Shown piece after piece: positions 52,539-61,463 of a stretch of 64,000 nucleotides of DNA. The notes below the pieces were generated by a model. That model ran no database searches. It had not been told where the DNA came from and saw nothing but the letters and a program-made list of their open reading frames with translations. Made by a program: the position numbers and the translations under genes. Source of the DNA: RGIG3701 sp030530205. GTDB taxonomy: Bacteria; Planctomycetota; Planctomycetia; Pirellulales; Thermoguttaceae. The stretch is from positions 62,001 through 126,000 of the forward strand of contig JAUMVK010000003.1 in the NCBI GenBank assembly GCA_030530205.1, in the 5' to 3' direction. Each line of letters opens with the position of its first letter. Within the stretch, counting starts at the first letter, position 1.

Positions 52539-53414
52539 ATGAGTACGACTAAAGGAATCATTCTCGCGGGCGGAGCGGGGACCCGGCTTCATCCCATGAC
52601 GCAGGCCGTCAGCAAGCAGCTTCTCCCCGTGTACGACAAACCGATGGTTTACTACCCGCTTTCCGTTTTGATGCTGGCCGGGATCCGTGACATTCTGGTC
52701 ATTACAACGCCGGAGGACCAGCCCGCGTTTCAGCGGCTTCTGCGGGACGGATCGCAATGGGGGATCAACCTTTCGTACGTCGTTCAACCCCGGCCTGAAG
52801 GGCTTGCGCAGGCGTTTATCCTGGGGCGGGATTTTGTAGGAAACGACTCTGTTTCCCTCATTTTGGGGGATAATATATTTTACGGGCAGGGCTTTCAGAA
52901 TATGCTCGCTCAGGCTGTGCGTCAGGAAAAGGGCGCAACGGTCTTTGCCTACCAGGTTCGTGACCCGCAGCGGTACGGTGTGGTTGATTTCGACGAGCAG
53001 GGCAAGGCTTTGCACATTGAGGAAAAGCCGAAAAATCCCCGTTCCAATTTTGCCGTGACTGGTTTGTATTTTTACGATAATTCTGTGCTTGACATTGCAC
53101 AAAATCTCAAACCTTCACCGCGCGGCGAACTGGAAATTACCGATGTGAATCGCGTGTACCTCGAACGCGGCGAGCTGAACGTTCGTTTATTCAGTCGCGG
53201 CTTTGCGTGGCTTGACACGGGAACGCCCGAGTCGCTTTTACAGGCTTCCAATTTCATGGAGACGATTGACCATCGTCAGGGCCTCAAGGTTGCGTGCCTT
53301 GAAGAGATCGCGTTGGATCGAGGGTTTATTTCCATCGAAGAATTTACGAAACTGGCTAACGCATCGAACAACGAATACTGCGCCTACATGAAACGTGTGC
53401 TTGAGTGGCGCTGA
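52539..53414 (+). CDS. rfbA: Glucose-1-phosphate thymidylyltransferase
   Basis: Makes dTDP-glucose from dTTP and glucose-1-phosphate, the step before RfbB. The 291-residue product has GIILAGGAGTRLHPMT (nucleotide site), SKQLLPVYDKPMVYYPLSVL, LGDNIFYGQGF, VVDFDEQGKALHIEEKP and FAWLDTGTPESLLQASNF. ATG 52539 lies after GAAAGGAG. It starts 16 bases after rfbB. Confidence 0.95.
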   Translation: MSTTKGIILAGGAGTRLHPMTQAVSKQLLPVYDKPMVYYPLSVLMLAGIRDILVITTPEDQPAFQRLLRDGSQWGINLSYVVQPRPEGLAQAFILGRDFVGNDSVSLILGDNIFYGQGFQNMLAQAVRQEKGATVFAYQVRDPQRYGVVDFDEQGKALHIEEKPKNPRSNFAVTGLYFYDNSVLDIAQNLKPSPRGELEITDVNRVYLERGELNVRLFSRGFAWLDTGTPESLLQASNFMETIDHRQGLKVACLEEIALDRGFISIEEFTKLANASNNEYCAYMKRVLEWR

Positions 53415-53443
53415 AGTTTTCCACATTTCATAACATCACAATC

Positions 53444-53914
53444 ATGAACGAATCCACAATCTTTGGGGTTTCCATTACCCCGTTGAAGAAATATACTGAT
53501 CACAGAGGTTGGCTTTCCGAAATATACCGTGACGATGAACTTCCGGAAGGAGTTCGCCCCGCAATGTCTTATGTGAGTGAGACCCTTCCAGGGGTGGCTC
53601 GCGGTCCGCATGAACATCGTGAACAGACTGATATTTTTGTGTTTCTCGGGCCTGGAATGTTCCGTCTTTACCTCTGGGACGCCCGCAAAGATTCTCCAAC
53701 GTTTGGCGTGAAAATGACTGCAGAAGTTGGTGTGGATAATCCTGTTCGTGCCATCGTTCCTCCGGGAGTGGTACACGCTTACCGCTGCATCAGTGAAACG
53801 CCGGGCTGGTGCATCAATCTTCCAGATAAACTTTATGCCGGTTGGGGAAAGAAAGAGCCGGTTGATGAAATCCGCCACGAAGATGAAGTGAACAGCGTGT
53901 ACCAGCTTGACTGA
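53444..53914 (+). CDS. dTDP-4-dehydrorhamnose 3,5-epimerase-related cupin
   Basis: The 156-residue product has the RmlC-like cupin features: TPLKKYTDHRGWLSEIYRDD, ARGPHEHREQTDIFVFLGPG, ARKDSPTFGVKM, IVPPGVVHAYRCIS and PDKLYAGWGKKE. It is shorter than typical RmlC (about 180), and the RGLHxQ block is RGPHEH, so it could be a sugar 3,4-ketoisomerase or 3,5-epimerase acting on the RfbB product. No dTDP-rhamnose reductase (rfbD) is in the window. The start at ATG 53444 has no clear ribosome binding site. Confidence 0.75.
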   Translation: MNESTIFGVSITPLKKYTDHRGWLSEIYRDDELPEGVRPAMSYVSETLPGVARGPHEHREQTDIFVFLGPGMFRLYLWDARKDSPTFGVKMTAEVGVDNPVRAIVPPGVVHAYRCISETPGWCINLPDKLYAGWGKKEPVDEIRHEDEVNSVYQLD

Positions 53915-53926
53915 TTAGGGATTGGC

Positions 53927-55117
53927 ATGAAAAAAATCGGGTTTTATCAAAAAGACTTTGGAAAAACAGGCTGGCCGGAACGTTGGGTAAATTCCATCGC
54001 GCAGATCCTTTCAGAGGATGATGAGGTGGAAATCATTCATCATAATTCAGAACTGGATCCGCAAATCTATGGGGAATCTTTAGGAATAGATTTTTCCCGA
54101 ATTTTGTTTCGGTGTGTTCCTGGCCCAGAATGGCCTAACCATGCGGACCTCCAAAACAAAAGGACGCTTAAGCAGGAGTCAGATTTTTGCCGGGAATACA
54201 GCGAGCCTTATGATTTGTTTGTGGCTACTGGCAATGTGCCTCCCTTTTTTTCTCACGCCCGGCGAAGTCTTTTTTTGACTTCCTTTCCTCATTTCACTTT
54301 TGAGGAATACTACGGCCATAATACGCAGGAGTGGGAAAGTAAAGGTTTTTTTTCACGATGGTGGCTCAATAAATACCATTATTTGGCGTGGCGCGCCCTG
54401 TTCGCATCCTACCAGACGATTATTTGCCCCTCTCTGTTTGTGCGTCAATGGTGTTGGAATCGCTGGCAGTTAATGCCACAGGTGCTTTATCCGATTCCGC
54501 GTGAGGATTTTCAGTTCATCGAAGAAAAAGAACCATTAATCGTTTCGATTGGTGATTTTTCGGCTAAAAATGCAAAGCGGCAAGACGTTATTATCAGCGC
54601 GTTCCAGGAATTTTGGGATAAAATGATCGTTCGTTACGACCTGGATCCTGTTTGGCGTCTTTGTCTGATTGGAAACTGTTCAGGATTGCCTGAAGATGAG
54701 GCTTTTTTGGAAAAACTGCGTAAAAAAGCATTCGGCTATCCTGTGGAAATCCTGACTGATGCGGACGAGCAAACGCTTAAAAATACGATTTCAAAAGCCA
54801 CTTTCTACTGGTCGGCGCAAGGTTACGAATTGAACGAAAATAATGTTCCCGACCAACTGGAACCTTTTGTAATAACAGCTTTGGAGGCCCAGGCTGCTGG
54901 AACCATTCCTATGATTTTCCACATCGGAAGCGCTGCGGAAGTGGTCCAGCACGGAATGAATGGATTCCTCTGGAGCACGTTTCGTGAACTGGTAGATATG
55001 ACGACTGCGATCCTGATCGAAAAGAGTATTTTACCTTTCTTGAAGACTGGGGCGACGAAAAACGCTGAAATTTTCAATCAGACCGCATTTCGGGAAAAGT
55101 TAAGAAAAATTATTTAA
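53927..55117 (+). CDS. Glycosyltransferase (GT4-like)
   Basis: The 396-residue product has GT-B features. The N-terminal half includes YQKDFGKTGWPERWVNSIAQ and a membrane-associated-looking aromatic stretch. The C-terminal half has EKEPLIVSIGDFSAKNAKRQ, VWRLCLIGNC and EPFVITALEAQAAGTIPMIF with HGMNGFLW, the GT4 E-x7-E-type donor site. It probably adds a sugar, perhaps the dTDP-deoxysugar made by the preceding genes, to a surface glycan. Its DNA appears AT-richer than the flanking genes, which may reflect transfer. Confidence 0.65.
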   Translation: MKKIGFYQKDFGKTGWPERWVNSIAQILSEDDEVEIIHHNSELDPQIYGESLGIDFSRILFRCVPGPEWPNHADLQNKRTLKQESDFCREYSEPYDLFVATGNVPPFFSHARRSLFLTSFPHFTFEEYYGHNTQEWESKGFFSRWWLNKYHYLAWRALFASYQTIICPSLFVRQWCWNRWQLMPQVLYPIPREDFQFIEEKEPLIVSIGDFSAKNAKRQDVIISAFQEFWDKMIVRYDLDPVWRLCLIGNCSGLPEDEAFLEKLRKKAFGYPVEILTDADEQTLKNTISKATFYWSAQGYELNENNVPDQLEPFVITALEAQAAGTIPMIFHIGSAAEVVQHGMNGFLWSTFRELVDMTTAILIEKSILPFLKTGATKNAEIFNQTAFREKLRKII

Positions 55118-55129
55118 GGAAACAATAAA

Positions 55130-55687
55130 ATGCTGGAATATCAACTTGGTCAGGCCCTTCCTTTCCATTTGATGAATGGTGAACCGGCGCGCGAGCCGGG
55201 CATCGCGGTCCTGAAAAGTGACGGTGAGACGCTTTTCGTCACTGCCGTCATGACGGATTCTGATATTTTCAATCGGGCGGAGAAACACAATGAAGAGACC
55301 TGGAAAACAGGCGACGCTCTTGAGTTTTTCTTCCAGCCCAAAGGCCGGTTAGACTACTACGAACTGCACGTCACTCCGAATCTGAAGACGCTGCAGCTCC
55401 ACATTCCTCGCGTGGAACTTTTAAGAACGACCCCATTTGAGGACAAATTCTTCGAGTCGGGCTTCAAGTACTCAGTGGACATTAAGGACGGGCAATGGAT
55501 CGGCCGGATGGAGATCCCGCTCGCGGCGCTTGGAAACGCAAAACTCATCGGGAGCCGTTTTACGATTTCCCGTTACAATTACAATAAACAATGGGGTGAT
55601 ACGCCTGAGATGAGCACGATTTCCCTGTTCGCAAATGGAACGTTCCACAGTCCGGACGAGTGGTTTACCATCCGGGATAATGGCTGA
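55130..55687 (+). CDS. CBM9-like carbohydrate-binding domain protein
   Basis: The 185-residue product resembles the DOMON/CBM9-like domain: LFVTAVMTDSDIFNRAEKHN, WKTGDALEFFFQPKG, YYELHVTPNLKTLQLHIPR, GQWIGRMEIPLAALG, FTISRYNYNKQWGDTPEMS. These domains bind sugars or haem-like ligands. No signal peptide is seen, so it may act inside the cell or be exported by another route. It lies 12 bases after the glycosyltransferase and probably belongs to the same transcript. Confidence 0.65.
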   Translation: MLEYQLGQALPFHLMNGEPAREPGIAVLKSDGETLFVTAVMTDSDIFNRAEKHNEETWKTGDALEFFFQPKGRLDYYELHVTPNLKTLQLHIPRVELLRTTPFEDKFFESGFKYSVDIKDGQWIGRMEIPLAALGNAKLIGSRFTISRYNYNKQWGDTPEMSTISLFANGTFHSPDEWFTIRDNG

Positions 55688-55726
55688 AACTGCTAAACCT
55701 TTTCATTTTTCATTTTTACGATCACC

Positions 55727-56746
55727 ATGTTCAAGAAAATCCTGACAAAATACCTTCTCATCTGGCTTACGCTCACGTGTATTCTGGCGTATTATTGGCC
55801 GCGGCTCGGGTTGGGTTTCGACCCATTCGTTCTGCCGCCGATCGATTGCCACTGGTTCAAGATCAGTGCGGCGGAGATTTACATCTCGGTCACGATGCTC
55901 ATGATTGGCTCGCTGCTTCCCGTGGATGAACTTCGGGCGGTGGCGAAAAACTGGACGCAGATCGTCAGCGGGACGGCCGTCCAGTACATCACGATGCCGT
56001 TGCTCGCGTTTATTAGCGCCTGTATTTTCGGCCTGACTGGTCCGTATTTTATTGGGATCATGCTCGTTGGCTGCGTGCCTGGCGCGATGGCTTCCAATAT
56101 GCTGGTGATGATCGCCCGCGGAAATGTAAGCTACTCAGTCGGCCTGACCACTTCCGCGACGCTTCTTTCGCCGGCGGTCGTTCCTGTAACGCTTTACCTG
56201 GCGATTTCGGTCCTCGGCCCGTATTTTGGCTGCACCGACGCGGTGAACCAGAGCTACTTCAACACCCAGGTGGTGATCGATATGGCGAAGACCCTCCTCC
56301 TGACGGTGGTGCTGCCGGTCGGGATCGGTTTTTCACTCGCGCGTGTGTCGAAGGCGTGGCACGCGTTTTCCCAGTTATTCGGTGAAATCGTGGCCAATAT
56401 TGTCATCATCATAATCATCGCCAGTGTCGTGGCGGCAAACCGCGGCGGGAAATTTCCCGTGAATATGATCGCGCCGCTGATCCTCCTGAATTTCGGCGGT
56501 TTTTTGGCCGGCTGGATCGGTGGGAAGTATATTCTCCGGCTGGATATTAAGAAGGCCTGCGCGCTGATGATCGAAATTGGCATGCAGAACGCCGGTCTCG
56601 GTGTGATGCTCGCCGGGATCTACTTCGGAACCCAGCCACAGGTCGCGATGTGCTGCGCGATGTTCACGTTCGGCTGCATGTTCACGGGAATCGTGCTCGT
56701 GCAAATCTTCCGCGTTCTGATGGACCGCTGGGGTGTGGAAGAATAA
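55727..56746 (+). CDS. Bile acid:sodium symporter (BASS) family transporter
   Basis: The 339-residue product has about nine to ten membrane spans with family motifs: VTMLMIGSLLPVDELRAV (span 2), GCVPGAMASNMLVMIARGNV (the crossover region with its GxxxASN), TTSATLLSPAVVPVTLYL (the second crossover helix pair) and IEIGMQNAGLGVMLAGIYFG. BASS proteins carry organic acids, sulfate-like ions or bile acids with sodium. The cargo here is unknown. It follows the CBM9-like gene by 39 bases. Confidence 0.88.
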   Translation: MFKKILTKYLLIWLTLTCILAYYWPRLGLGFDPFVLPPIDCHWFKISAAEIYISVTMLMIGSLLPVDELRAVAKNWTQIVSGTAVQYITMPLLAFISACIFGLTGPYFIGIMLVGCVPGAMASNMLVMIARGNVSYSVGLTTSATLLSPAVVPVTLYLAISVLGPYFGCTDAVNQSYFNTQVVIDMAKTLLLTVVLPVGIGFSLARVSKAWHAFSQLFGEIVANIVIIIIIASVVAANRGGKFPVNMIAPLILLNFGGFLAGWIGGKYILRLDIKKACALMIEIGMQNAGLGVMLAGIYFGTQPQVAMCCAMFTFGCMFTGIVLVQIFRVLMDRWGVEE

Positions 56747-56800
56747 ATGAAAATTTGACGTAAATTTTCTTAAAAATCGGGGGGACTTTTTAGCCCCCCC

Positions 56801-56829
56801 TTGTGTTTGAACTCTCCGAGTGTTAAAAT
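56801..56829 (+). promoter_or_regulatory. Predicted promoter of the GH109-like gene
   Basis: TTGTGT (56801-56806), 17 bases, TAAAAT (56824-56829), 56 bases before the ATG. A GC stem (GGGGGG..CCCCCC, 56779-56800) just upstream may terminate the BASS transcript. Confidence 0.45.
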
Positions 56830-56885
56830 AAAAATCTCCAGGAAATCCTGCCCTCTTTTACTTCTTTTTTCAGAAAGGACCCACC

Positions 56886-58322
56886 ATGAAACGAAGAGAT
56901 TTTATGAAACTCCCCGCCTTTGGCCTCGCGCTTGGTTTTGCGGGCTACTCTTGCGCCGCTGAACTGGATGAAGACGTTCAGGAAACCGACGTCCAATGGA
57001 CTGGCCGGCAGCAGATCCGGAATATGCACGACTTTCAGGCGCCGCCATGTCTCCCGCTGCGTGTGGGGTACATCGGGCTTGGGAACCGCGGGTTTGCGTC
57101 CCTTCAACGACTGGCGAAAATGCAGGGCGTGGAAATTCGCGCCATCGCCGACTGCTATGAGTACCCGGTCCGGCGGGCGCAGGATTTTCTGAAAAGCCGA
57201 AATCTTCCGGAAGCAGCTGAGTATTTTTCGTCGAAGGAGTCCTGGAAAGATCTTTGCGCGCGGGATGATCTGGATGTGATCTACGTCACGACTCCGCCGT
57301 ATCTGCACGCGGAAATGGCCGTTCACGCGATGCTTGCCGGGAAGCACGCCGCCACGGAAGTCCCCATGGCGCAGACGCTGCGGGACTGCATTCGGCTGGT
57401 CGATACTTCCGAGAAGACCGGCAAGCACTGCTTCATCCTCGAAAACTGCGTTTACGATTTCTTCGAATCCATGACGATCAACATGGCGCAGAAGGGTTTC
57501 TTTGGTGAGATCATTCATGGGGAAGGCGCGTACTGTCACTGCGGCCGTACCGGCTCTTTGTACTCCCAGAAACCCATGCCGCCGCTTTCCGAGGAGGCCT
57601 CGCCGTACTACCAGCACCGACTGAAACTCATGCGCGGAAACACCTACCCGACCCACGGTTTCGGACCGATCGCCAAAGCGATGGGGATCCTGGCTGGTGA
57701 CCGGGTGGAGTACCTCTCCTCCGTTGAAACGGACGATTTCGTCGTGGGGAAGGCGTTCGCGGAAATGGCCGAGAAGACGAACGACCCGTACTTCAAACAG
57801 TTTGCCGGAAAAGCCCACTACGGCGGCGGAAATTCGAGCATCATGCGGACCGTAAACGGCAAGACGATCTGCCTCGACTACCACACGTCGGTCGGCCGAC
57901 CGTATTCGCGCGTTCACCTTCTTTCAGGGACCAAGGCATTCTGCCAGAAAAACCCCACGCCGCTGATTTCGATCGGGAACGATCAACCGGTTTCCGAAGA
58001 GAAAATGGCGGAACTTCAGAAAGAGTTTGCGCCGGAACTTCACGTGCATATTGGGGAACTCGCCAAGAAATTCGGCGGCCACGGCGGCATGGATTTCATT
58101 GAGGACTGGCGGTTCGTCAACTGCCTCCAGAACGGCCTGGCGCCCGATTTTGACGTGTACGACGGTGCCCTGTGGAGCTGCATCACGCCGCTGAGTTTCT
58201 GGTCGATCACGCATCGGTCCAACTCGATCGACGTTCCGGACTTTACGTGCGGCACGTGGAAGACGAACAAACCGATCGACCTGAGCTTGAGAAACGGCGG
58301 GAAGAACACGGAGATGATTTAA
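56886..58322 (+). CDS. Tat-exported GH109-like NAD-dependent glycosidase
   Basis: The 478-residue product starts MKRRDFMKLPAFGLALGFAG, a short twin-arginine signal. The Rossmann part has VGYIGLGNRGFASLQRL and AIADCYEYPVRR. The following blocks match GH109 alpha-N-acetylgalactosaminidases: ATEVPMAQTLRDC, EKTGKHCFILENCVYDFFE, NTYPTHGFGPIAKAMG with Y254 and H257 spaced as in the known catalytic pair, and GHGGMDFIEDWRFVNCL with H399. These enzymes cleave via a transient oxidation by bound NAD. The substrate may be a GalNAc-containing glycan, but this is inference. Its own promoter precedes it. Confidence 0.8.
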   Translation: MKRRDFMKLPAFGLALGFAGYSCAAELDEDVQETDVQWTGRQQIRNMHDFQAPPCLPLRVGYIGLGNRGFASLQRLAKMQGVEIRAIADCYEYPVRRAQDFLKSRNLPEAAEYFSSKESWKDLCARDDLDVIYVTTPPYLHAEMAVHAMLAGKHAATEVPMAQTLRDCIRLVDTSEKTGKHCFILENCVYDFFESMTINMAQKGFFGEIIHGEGAYCHCGRTGSLYSQKPMPPLSEEASPYYQHRLKLMRGNTYPTHGFGPIAKAMGILAGDRVEYLSSVETDDFVVGKAFAEMAEKTNDPYFKQFAGKAHYGGGNSSIMRTVNGKTICLDYHTSVGRPYSRVHLLSGTKAFCQKNPTPLISIGNDQPVSEEKMAELQKEFAPELHVHIGELAKKFGGHGGMDFIEDWRFVNCLQNGLAPDFDVYDGALWSCITPLSFWSITHRSNSIDVPDFTCGTWKTNKPIDLSLRNGGKNTEMI

Positions 58323-58384
58323 AGGAAGTTTCGAAAACTGCAACCCAGTTTCCAGAGCGCAAGTCTTCCCCACTTCGACCCTTG

Positions 58385-58519
58385 ATTTAAACACAGATTT
58401 TCACGGATTAAAAGGATTTCCGCAGATTATTTTAAAGAAATATTAAGGATTTAGAGGAGTTTCCATAAAAAAACGGAATCCTTTTAATCTCTTTAATCCG
58501 TGGAAATCCGTGTTTAAAT
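58385..58519. repeat. Family 1 dispersed palindrome, copy E
   Basis: ATTTAAACACAGATTTTCAC.. and TCCGTGGAAATCCGTGTTTAAAT close a 135-base element with a degenerate middle. It is located between the GH109-like gene and its downstream terminator. Confidence 0.75.
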
Positions 58520-58571
58520 AAAAGTGCGAAGTCAAAAGGATCCGAAGTTTTCATTAAGAAAAGCCAATAAA

Positions 58572-58603
58572 AAACCCCAATACTCAAGCGAATATTGGGG
58601 TTT
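58572..58603. terminator. Bidirectional terminator between GH109-like and DUF1598-like genes
   Basis: AAACCCCAATA..TATTGGGGTTT is an 11-base perfect stem, with A run before and TTT plus CGTTTTTT after. It suits both converging genes. Confidence 0.85.
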
Positions 58604-58629
58604 CGTTTTTTTCTGCTTGCAAGACGGAA

Positions 58630-59997
58630 CTACTTGTTCCACCACCAGCCGTTTTCCGGGAGCGGAGCGTCTTTCTGAGCCTGCGCGACGGTCTCGTCGG
58701 AGTCGGAGATCAGGTTTTCTTTCTCAAGCGCGCGTTTGGCGAAAATCTCCACGCCGCCGCCAATCGGGGTGGTCAGCGTATGGCCGCGCCAAATCGCGTT
58801 CACGGCCGATTCGACGAATTCGGGCGCACGTTCAGTCTCGACACGGAATTTCTGTTCATCTCCGAAGTAAACCAGTTCCCAACCCAGTTTCTCATAAGCA
58901 TTGGTTTCCTGCAGGAAGGCTGCGACGACAGCCAGATCGATCAGGTTCCGAAGCTCGGCATAAACCGGAACGGCGGCCGCGATTTTATCGTAATTCTTTG
59001 TGAAGCCCTGCGTGAACTTCTTCGACGCGCTGTCCGAAACGACCACTTCTTTCCGGGAACCATCCGAACTAACCATTTCATCGGCTCCAACCAGTTTCAC
59101 GCTCTTTCCCTCCAGCCCCATCGCAAGTTTATCGGGGCTCATACGAACGCGCGTATAATCCGGGACAAAGTACCAGCGGAACAGGGCATTACGGGAAACC
59201 GTCCCGGGATTGACGGAAGCGACGAATGATTTCATATTTTTGACCGGGATTTTTTCCAGGCCGATCCCCATAAGTTTCATGCGGTAGTCTGCTTCAACGA
59301 GAACTTTCGCGAAGTGGGTCTGATTGCTCACGCCCGTGACGGAAACCTTCTGGAGGCCCAGCGCTTCACGAGAACCATTCACGATCATTTCCGTCATATT
59401 CGGCGTAGCGGTAGTTCCGATGCGGCGTTGGAATTCCTGGAACCGCGCAAGTCCTTCCTGAGTCGGGTCGATAGAGCAGCCGATCACGTTGGCGGCTTTG
59501 GAACCGGGTGCGTAAGCGCGCATCGCAGTAACCAGATCTTCCAGGCGAAGGACGGGTTTTCCGGTAGTCAAACCAACGACACGGCCGGAAATGTCTTTGT
59601 ACCAGCCCTCTGCCGGGCCAACGAGAACCACATCACCCGATTCGGGATAAACAAAAACGTAATCGACACGTTGAAGTCCAGCCATATAGCGTACTTCATC
59701 GGTCAGGATCCCGTTATTCTTTGCAATCTCACTTTCCAGCCGGGTCAACGAGACTGCGCGGGCGGGGTTGAACTCACGCAGATCCTGCGTAATCCCCTGG
59801 GAAGCGTTCATTTTGCGGAGGTTAAGCGACGGATCCACCCACGTCTGCATTTTCAGAACGTTTTGCGCGTCGATTTCCACACCGGCATAATTATTATTAT
59901 TGTTCTGTGCGGAAGCCGTAAACGAAAGCATCAGCGTATAAACGAAAAGCAAAACCGGCAGAAAACTGCGTTTCAGCACCTGCGTGTAGGAAAGCAT
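58630..59997 (-). CDS. Secreted DUF1598-like protein
   Basis: The 455-residue product has a signal peptide (residues 1-30, SFLPVLLFVYTLMLSFTASAQ), an Asn-rich start, and a domain with ILTDEVRYMAGLQRVDYVFV, VVLVGPAEGWYKD, GKPVLRLEDLVTAMRAY and CSIDPTQEGLARFQEFQ. I associate this with DUF1598, a planctomycete-type secreted family. A second part (FRWYFVPDYTRVRMSPDKLA..) follows. It ends in a tryptophan-rich tail (ENGWWWNK). Function unknown. SD CAGGAG lies ten bases before the ATG. It has its own promoter. Confidence 0.75.
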   Translation of the reverse strand: MLSYTQVLKRSFLPVLLFVYTLMLSFTASAQNNNNNYAGVEIDAQNVLKMQTWVDPSLNLRKMNASQGITQDLREFNPARAVSLTRLESEIAKNNGILTDEVRYMAGLQRVDYVFVYPESGDVVLVGPAEGWYKDISGRVVGLTTGKPVLRLEDLVTAMRAYAPGSKAANVIGCSIDPTQEGLARFQEFQRRIGTTATPNMTEMIVNGSREALGLQKVSVTGVSNQTHFAKVLVEADYRMKLMGIGLEKIPVKNMKSFVASVNPGTVSRNALFRWYFVPDYTRVRMSPDKLAMGLEGKSVKLVGADEMVSSDGSRKEVVVSDSASKKFTQGFTKNYDKIAAAVPVYAELRNLIDLAVVAAFLQETNAYEKLGWELVYFGDEQKFRVETERAPEFVESAVNAIWRGHTLTTPIGGGVEIFAKRALEKENLISDSDETVAQAQKDAPLPENGWWWNK

Positions 59998-60069
59998 GGT
60001 TTAATTCTCCTGAATTTTAAAATTCATTTTCGTAAAATCCGGCCGGAATGCACAGCACGGGTCTATTTC

Positions 60070-60097
60070 AGTATATTCGATTTTATCGTCATTTCAA
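60070..60097 (-). promoter_or_regulatory. Predicted promoter of the DUF1598-like gene
   Basis: Minus-strand TTGAAA (60097-60092), 16 bases, TATACT (60075-60070), about 70 bases before the ATG. Confidence 0.6.
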
Positions 60098-60227
60098 GTG
60101 TGAGTCGAAAAATTTTATTCAAGCCAAATTCGGGAGTTTTGCGGAAAAGAAATCTCCAAGGCCCGAACAAAACGCACGACCCGCAAAATCGGCAAGCGAC
60201 ATTTCCGAAAGGACGTTTTCAACTCCT

Positions 60228-61187
60228 TTAAATTTCCCACAGGCTTTTCACGTCCGGAGGTGTAACGTTGAAATACTCATAAAGCTCCGGAATGTCCAGG
60301 AACATCAGCACGATAAACACGACCATGCAGATCGTCAGATAAACCATCAGCCCCTTTTCGTGATACAAATGCTCCGGATTCTGTACCCTGCTGTTCGGTT
60401 TCAGCCCGACATACAGGTAGTAACCATAAAAACCGGCAAGCAGCGGGAAGCTCAAAATCAGCTCCAGCCGGTAACGCACGATAAAAACGCCGAGGAAAAG
60501 TGCGCTGGCGACGGCGTACACGAACATGCTGATGAGCAAACTTTCCTCCGTGTACCACCGGAATGATTTCCGGTACGCGGCCGCACGCTCCGGATCGTTG
60601 ATCCAACGGTACTCCGCGAAACGCTTTGTGGCCATGAAAAACGCTCCGACCATCCAGTACGAAATCAGCAGCGAAAGCGGCGGGATTTGATTCGGAAGGA
60701 TTAAATACCAGCCGAGCAGGAGGCGAAGCGGATTATTTATGGATTCGCTTAAAACGTCCAGGTAGATCCATTCCTTGGTACGGATCGGCGGAATGTTATA
60801 AAGGCATCCCATTATGAGCAAAGCAAGGGCGGAATAAAAAAACGGCCGGTTCAGAGCCCAGGAAATTATCAGACCGGCGGCTCCCAGCAGGATCCATTCC
60901 GCGTACGCGATCGGAAGTTTCACTTTGCCGGACGGGATCGGGCGGTGACATTTGGAGGGGTGCGAGCGGTCCGTCGGAGCGTCGAGAATTTCGTTGATCA
61001 CGTAATTGCTTGACGCAATAAGGCAGACGGCCGCCAGCCCGATCAAAATGGTTTTTCCGCACGCGAGCATAAGCTCAGGGGAATGAAAAAGGTCCTGACG
61101 GTAAAAAAGCGCCAGAATGACTCCCAAAAGCATAAAAACGTTTTTGAACCAATGATCCGGACGCGCGATTTGAATATATGGAAACAC
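60228..61187 (-). CDS. UbiA-family prenyltransferase (DPPR synthase-like)
   Basis: The 319-residue product is polytopic with about nine spans. It starts IQIARPDHWFKNVFMLLGVI, typical of the decaprenyl-phosphate phosphoribosyltransferase-like subgroup. The prenyl-diphosphate motif is NYVINEILDAPTDRSHP (around residues 64-80), and the second motif is in YLDVLSESINNPLRLLL. The family attaches a phosphoribosyl or aromatic group to a polyprenyl phosphate in the membrane, for wall glycan or quinone synthesis. Which one applies is not clear here. Confidence 0.8.
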   Translation of the reverse strand: MFPYIQIARPDHWFKNVFMLLGVILALFYRQDLFHSPELMLACGKTILIGLAAVCLIASSNYVINEILDAPTDRSHPSKCHRPIPSGKVKLPIAYAEWILLGAAGLIISWALNRPFFYSALALLIMGCLYNIPPIRTKEWIYLDVLSESINNPLRLLLGWYLILPNQIPPLSLLISYWMVGAFFMATKRFAEYRWINDPERAAAYRKSFRWYTEESLLISMFVYAVASALFLGVFIVRYRLELILSFPLLAGFYGYYLYVGLKPNSRVQNPEHLYHEKGLMVYLTICMVVFIVLMFLDIPELYEYFNVTPPDVKSLWEI

Positions 61188-61278
61188 GAATGAATATGAA
61201 TTAAAAACAGGTTTGAGAAGGTTTACGCAAGGAGGAAAACTGCAGGCAGTTCATTCCTCAAAATCCAATTCCATATTC

Positions 61279-61308
61279 ATTATACATCAGATGTTCAAAA
61301 TCGTGTAA
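61279..61308 (-). promoter_or_regulatory. Possible promoter of the UbiA-family gene
   Basis: Minus-strand TTACAC (61308-61303), 18 bases, perfect TATAAT (61284-61279), about 90 bases before the ATG. Confidence 0.45.
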
Positions 61309-61391
61309 TGAATTTCAGAAAAAAGTCAAAAAAATTCGGTTTTACTGAATTTAGAACCGCAAAATTTTAAAAATTTTCTGCTCTACCACCT

Positions 61392-61419
61392 TTACAAAAC
61401 CTTAAAAATCGGGTACAAT
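61392..61419 (+). promoter_or_regulatory. Predicted gyrB promoter
   Basis: TTACAA (61392-61397), 16 bases, TACAAT (61414-61419), 45 bases before the gyrB ATG. Divergent from the UbiA-family gene. Confidence 0.6.
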
Positions 61420-61463
61420 AAAAAGTAAGTTTTTTCGTTCCTATTAATGATAAGGTGTAATTC

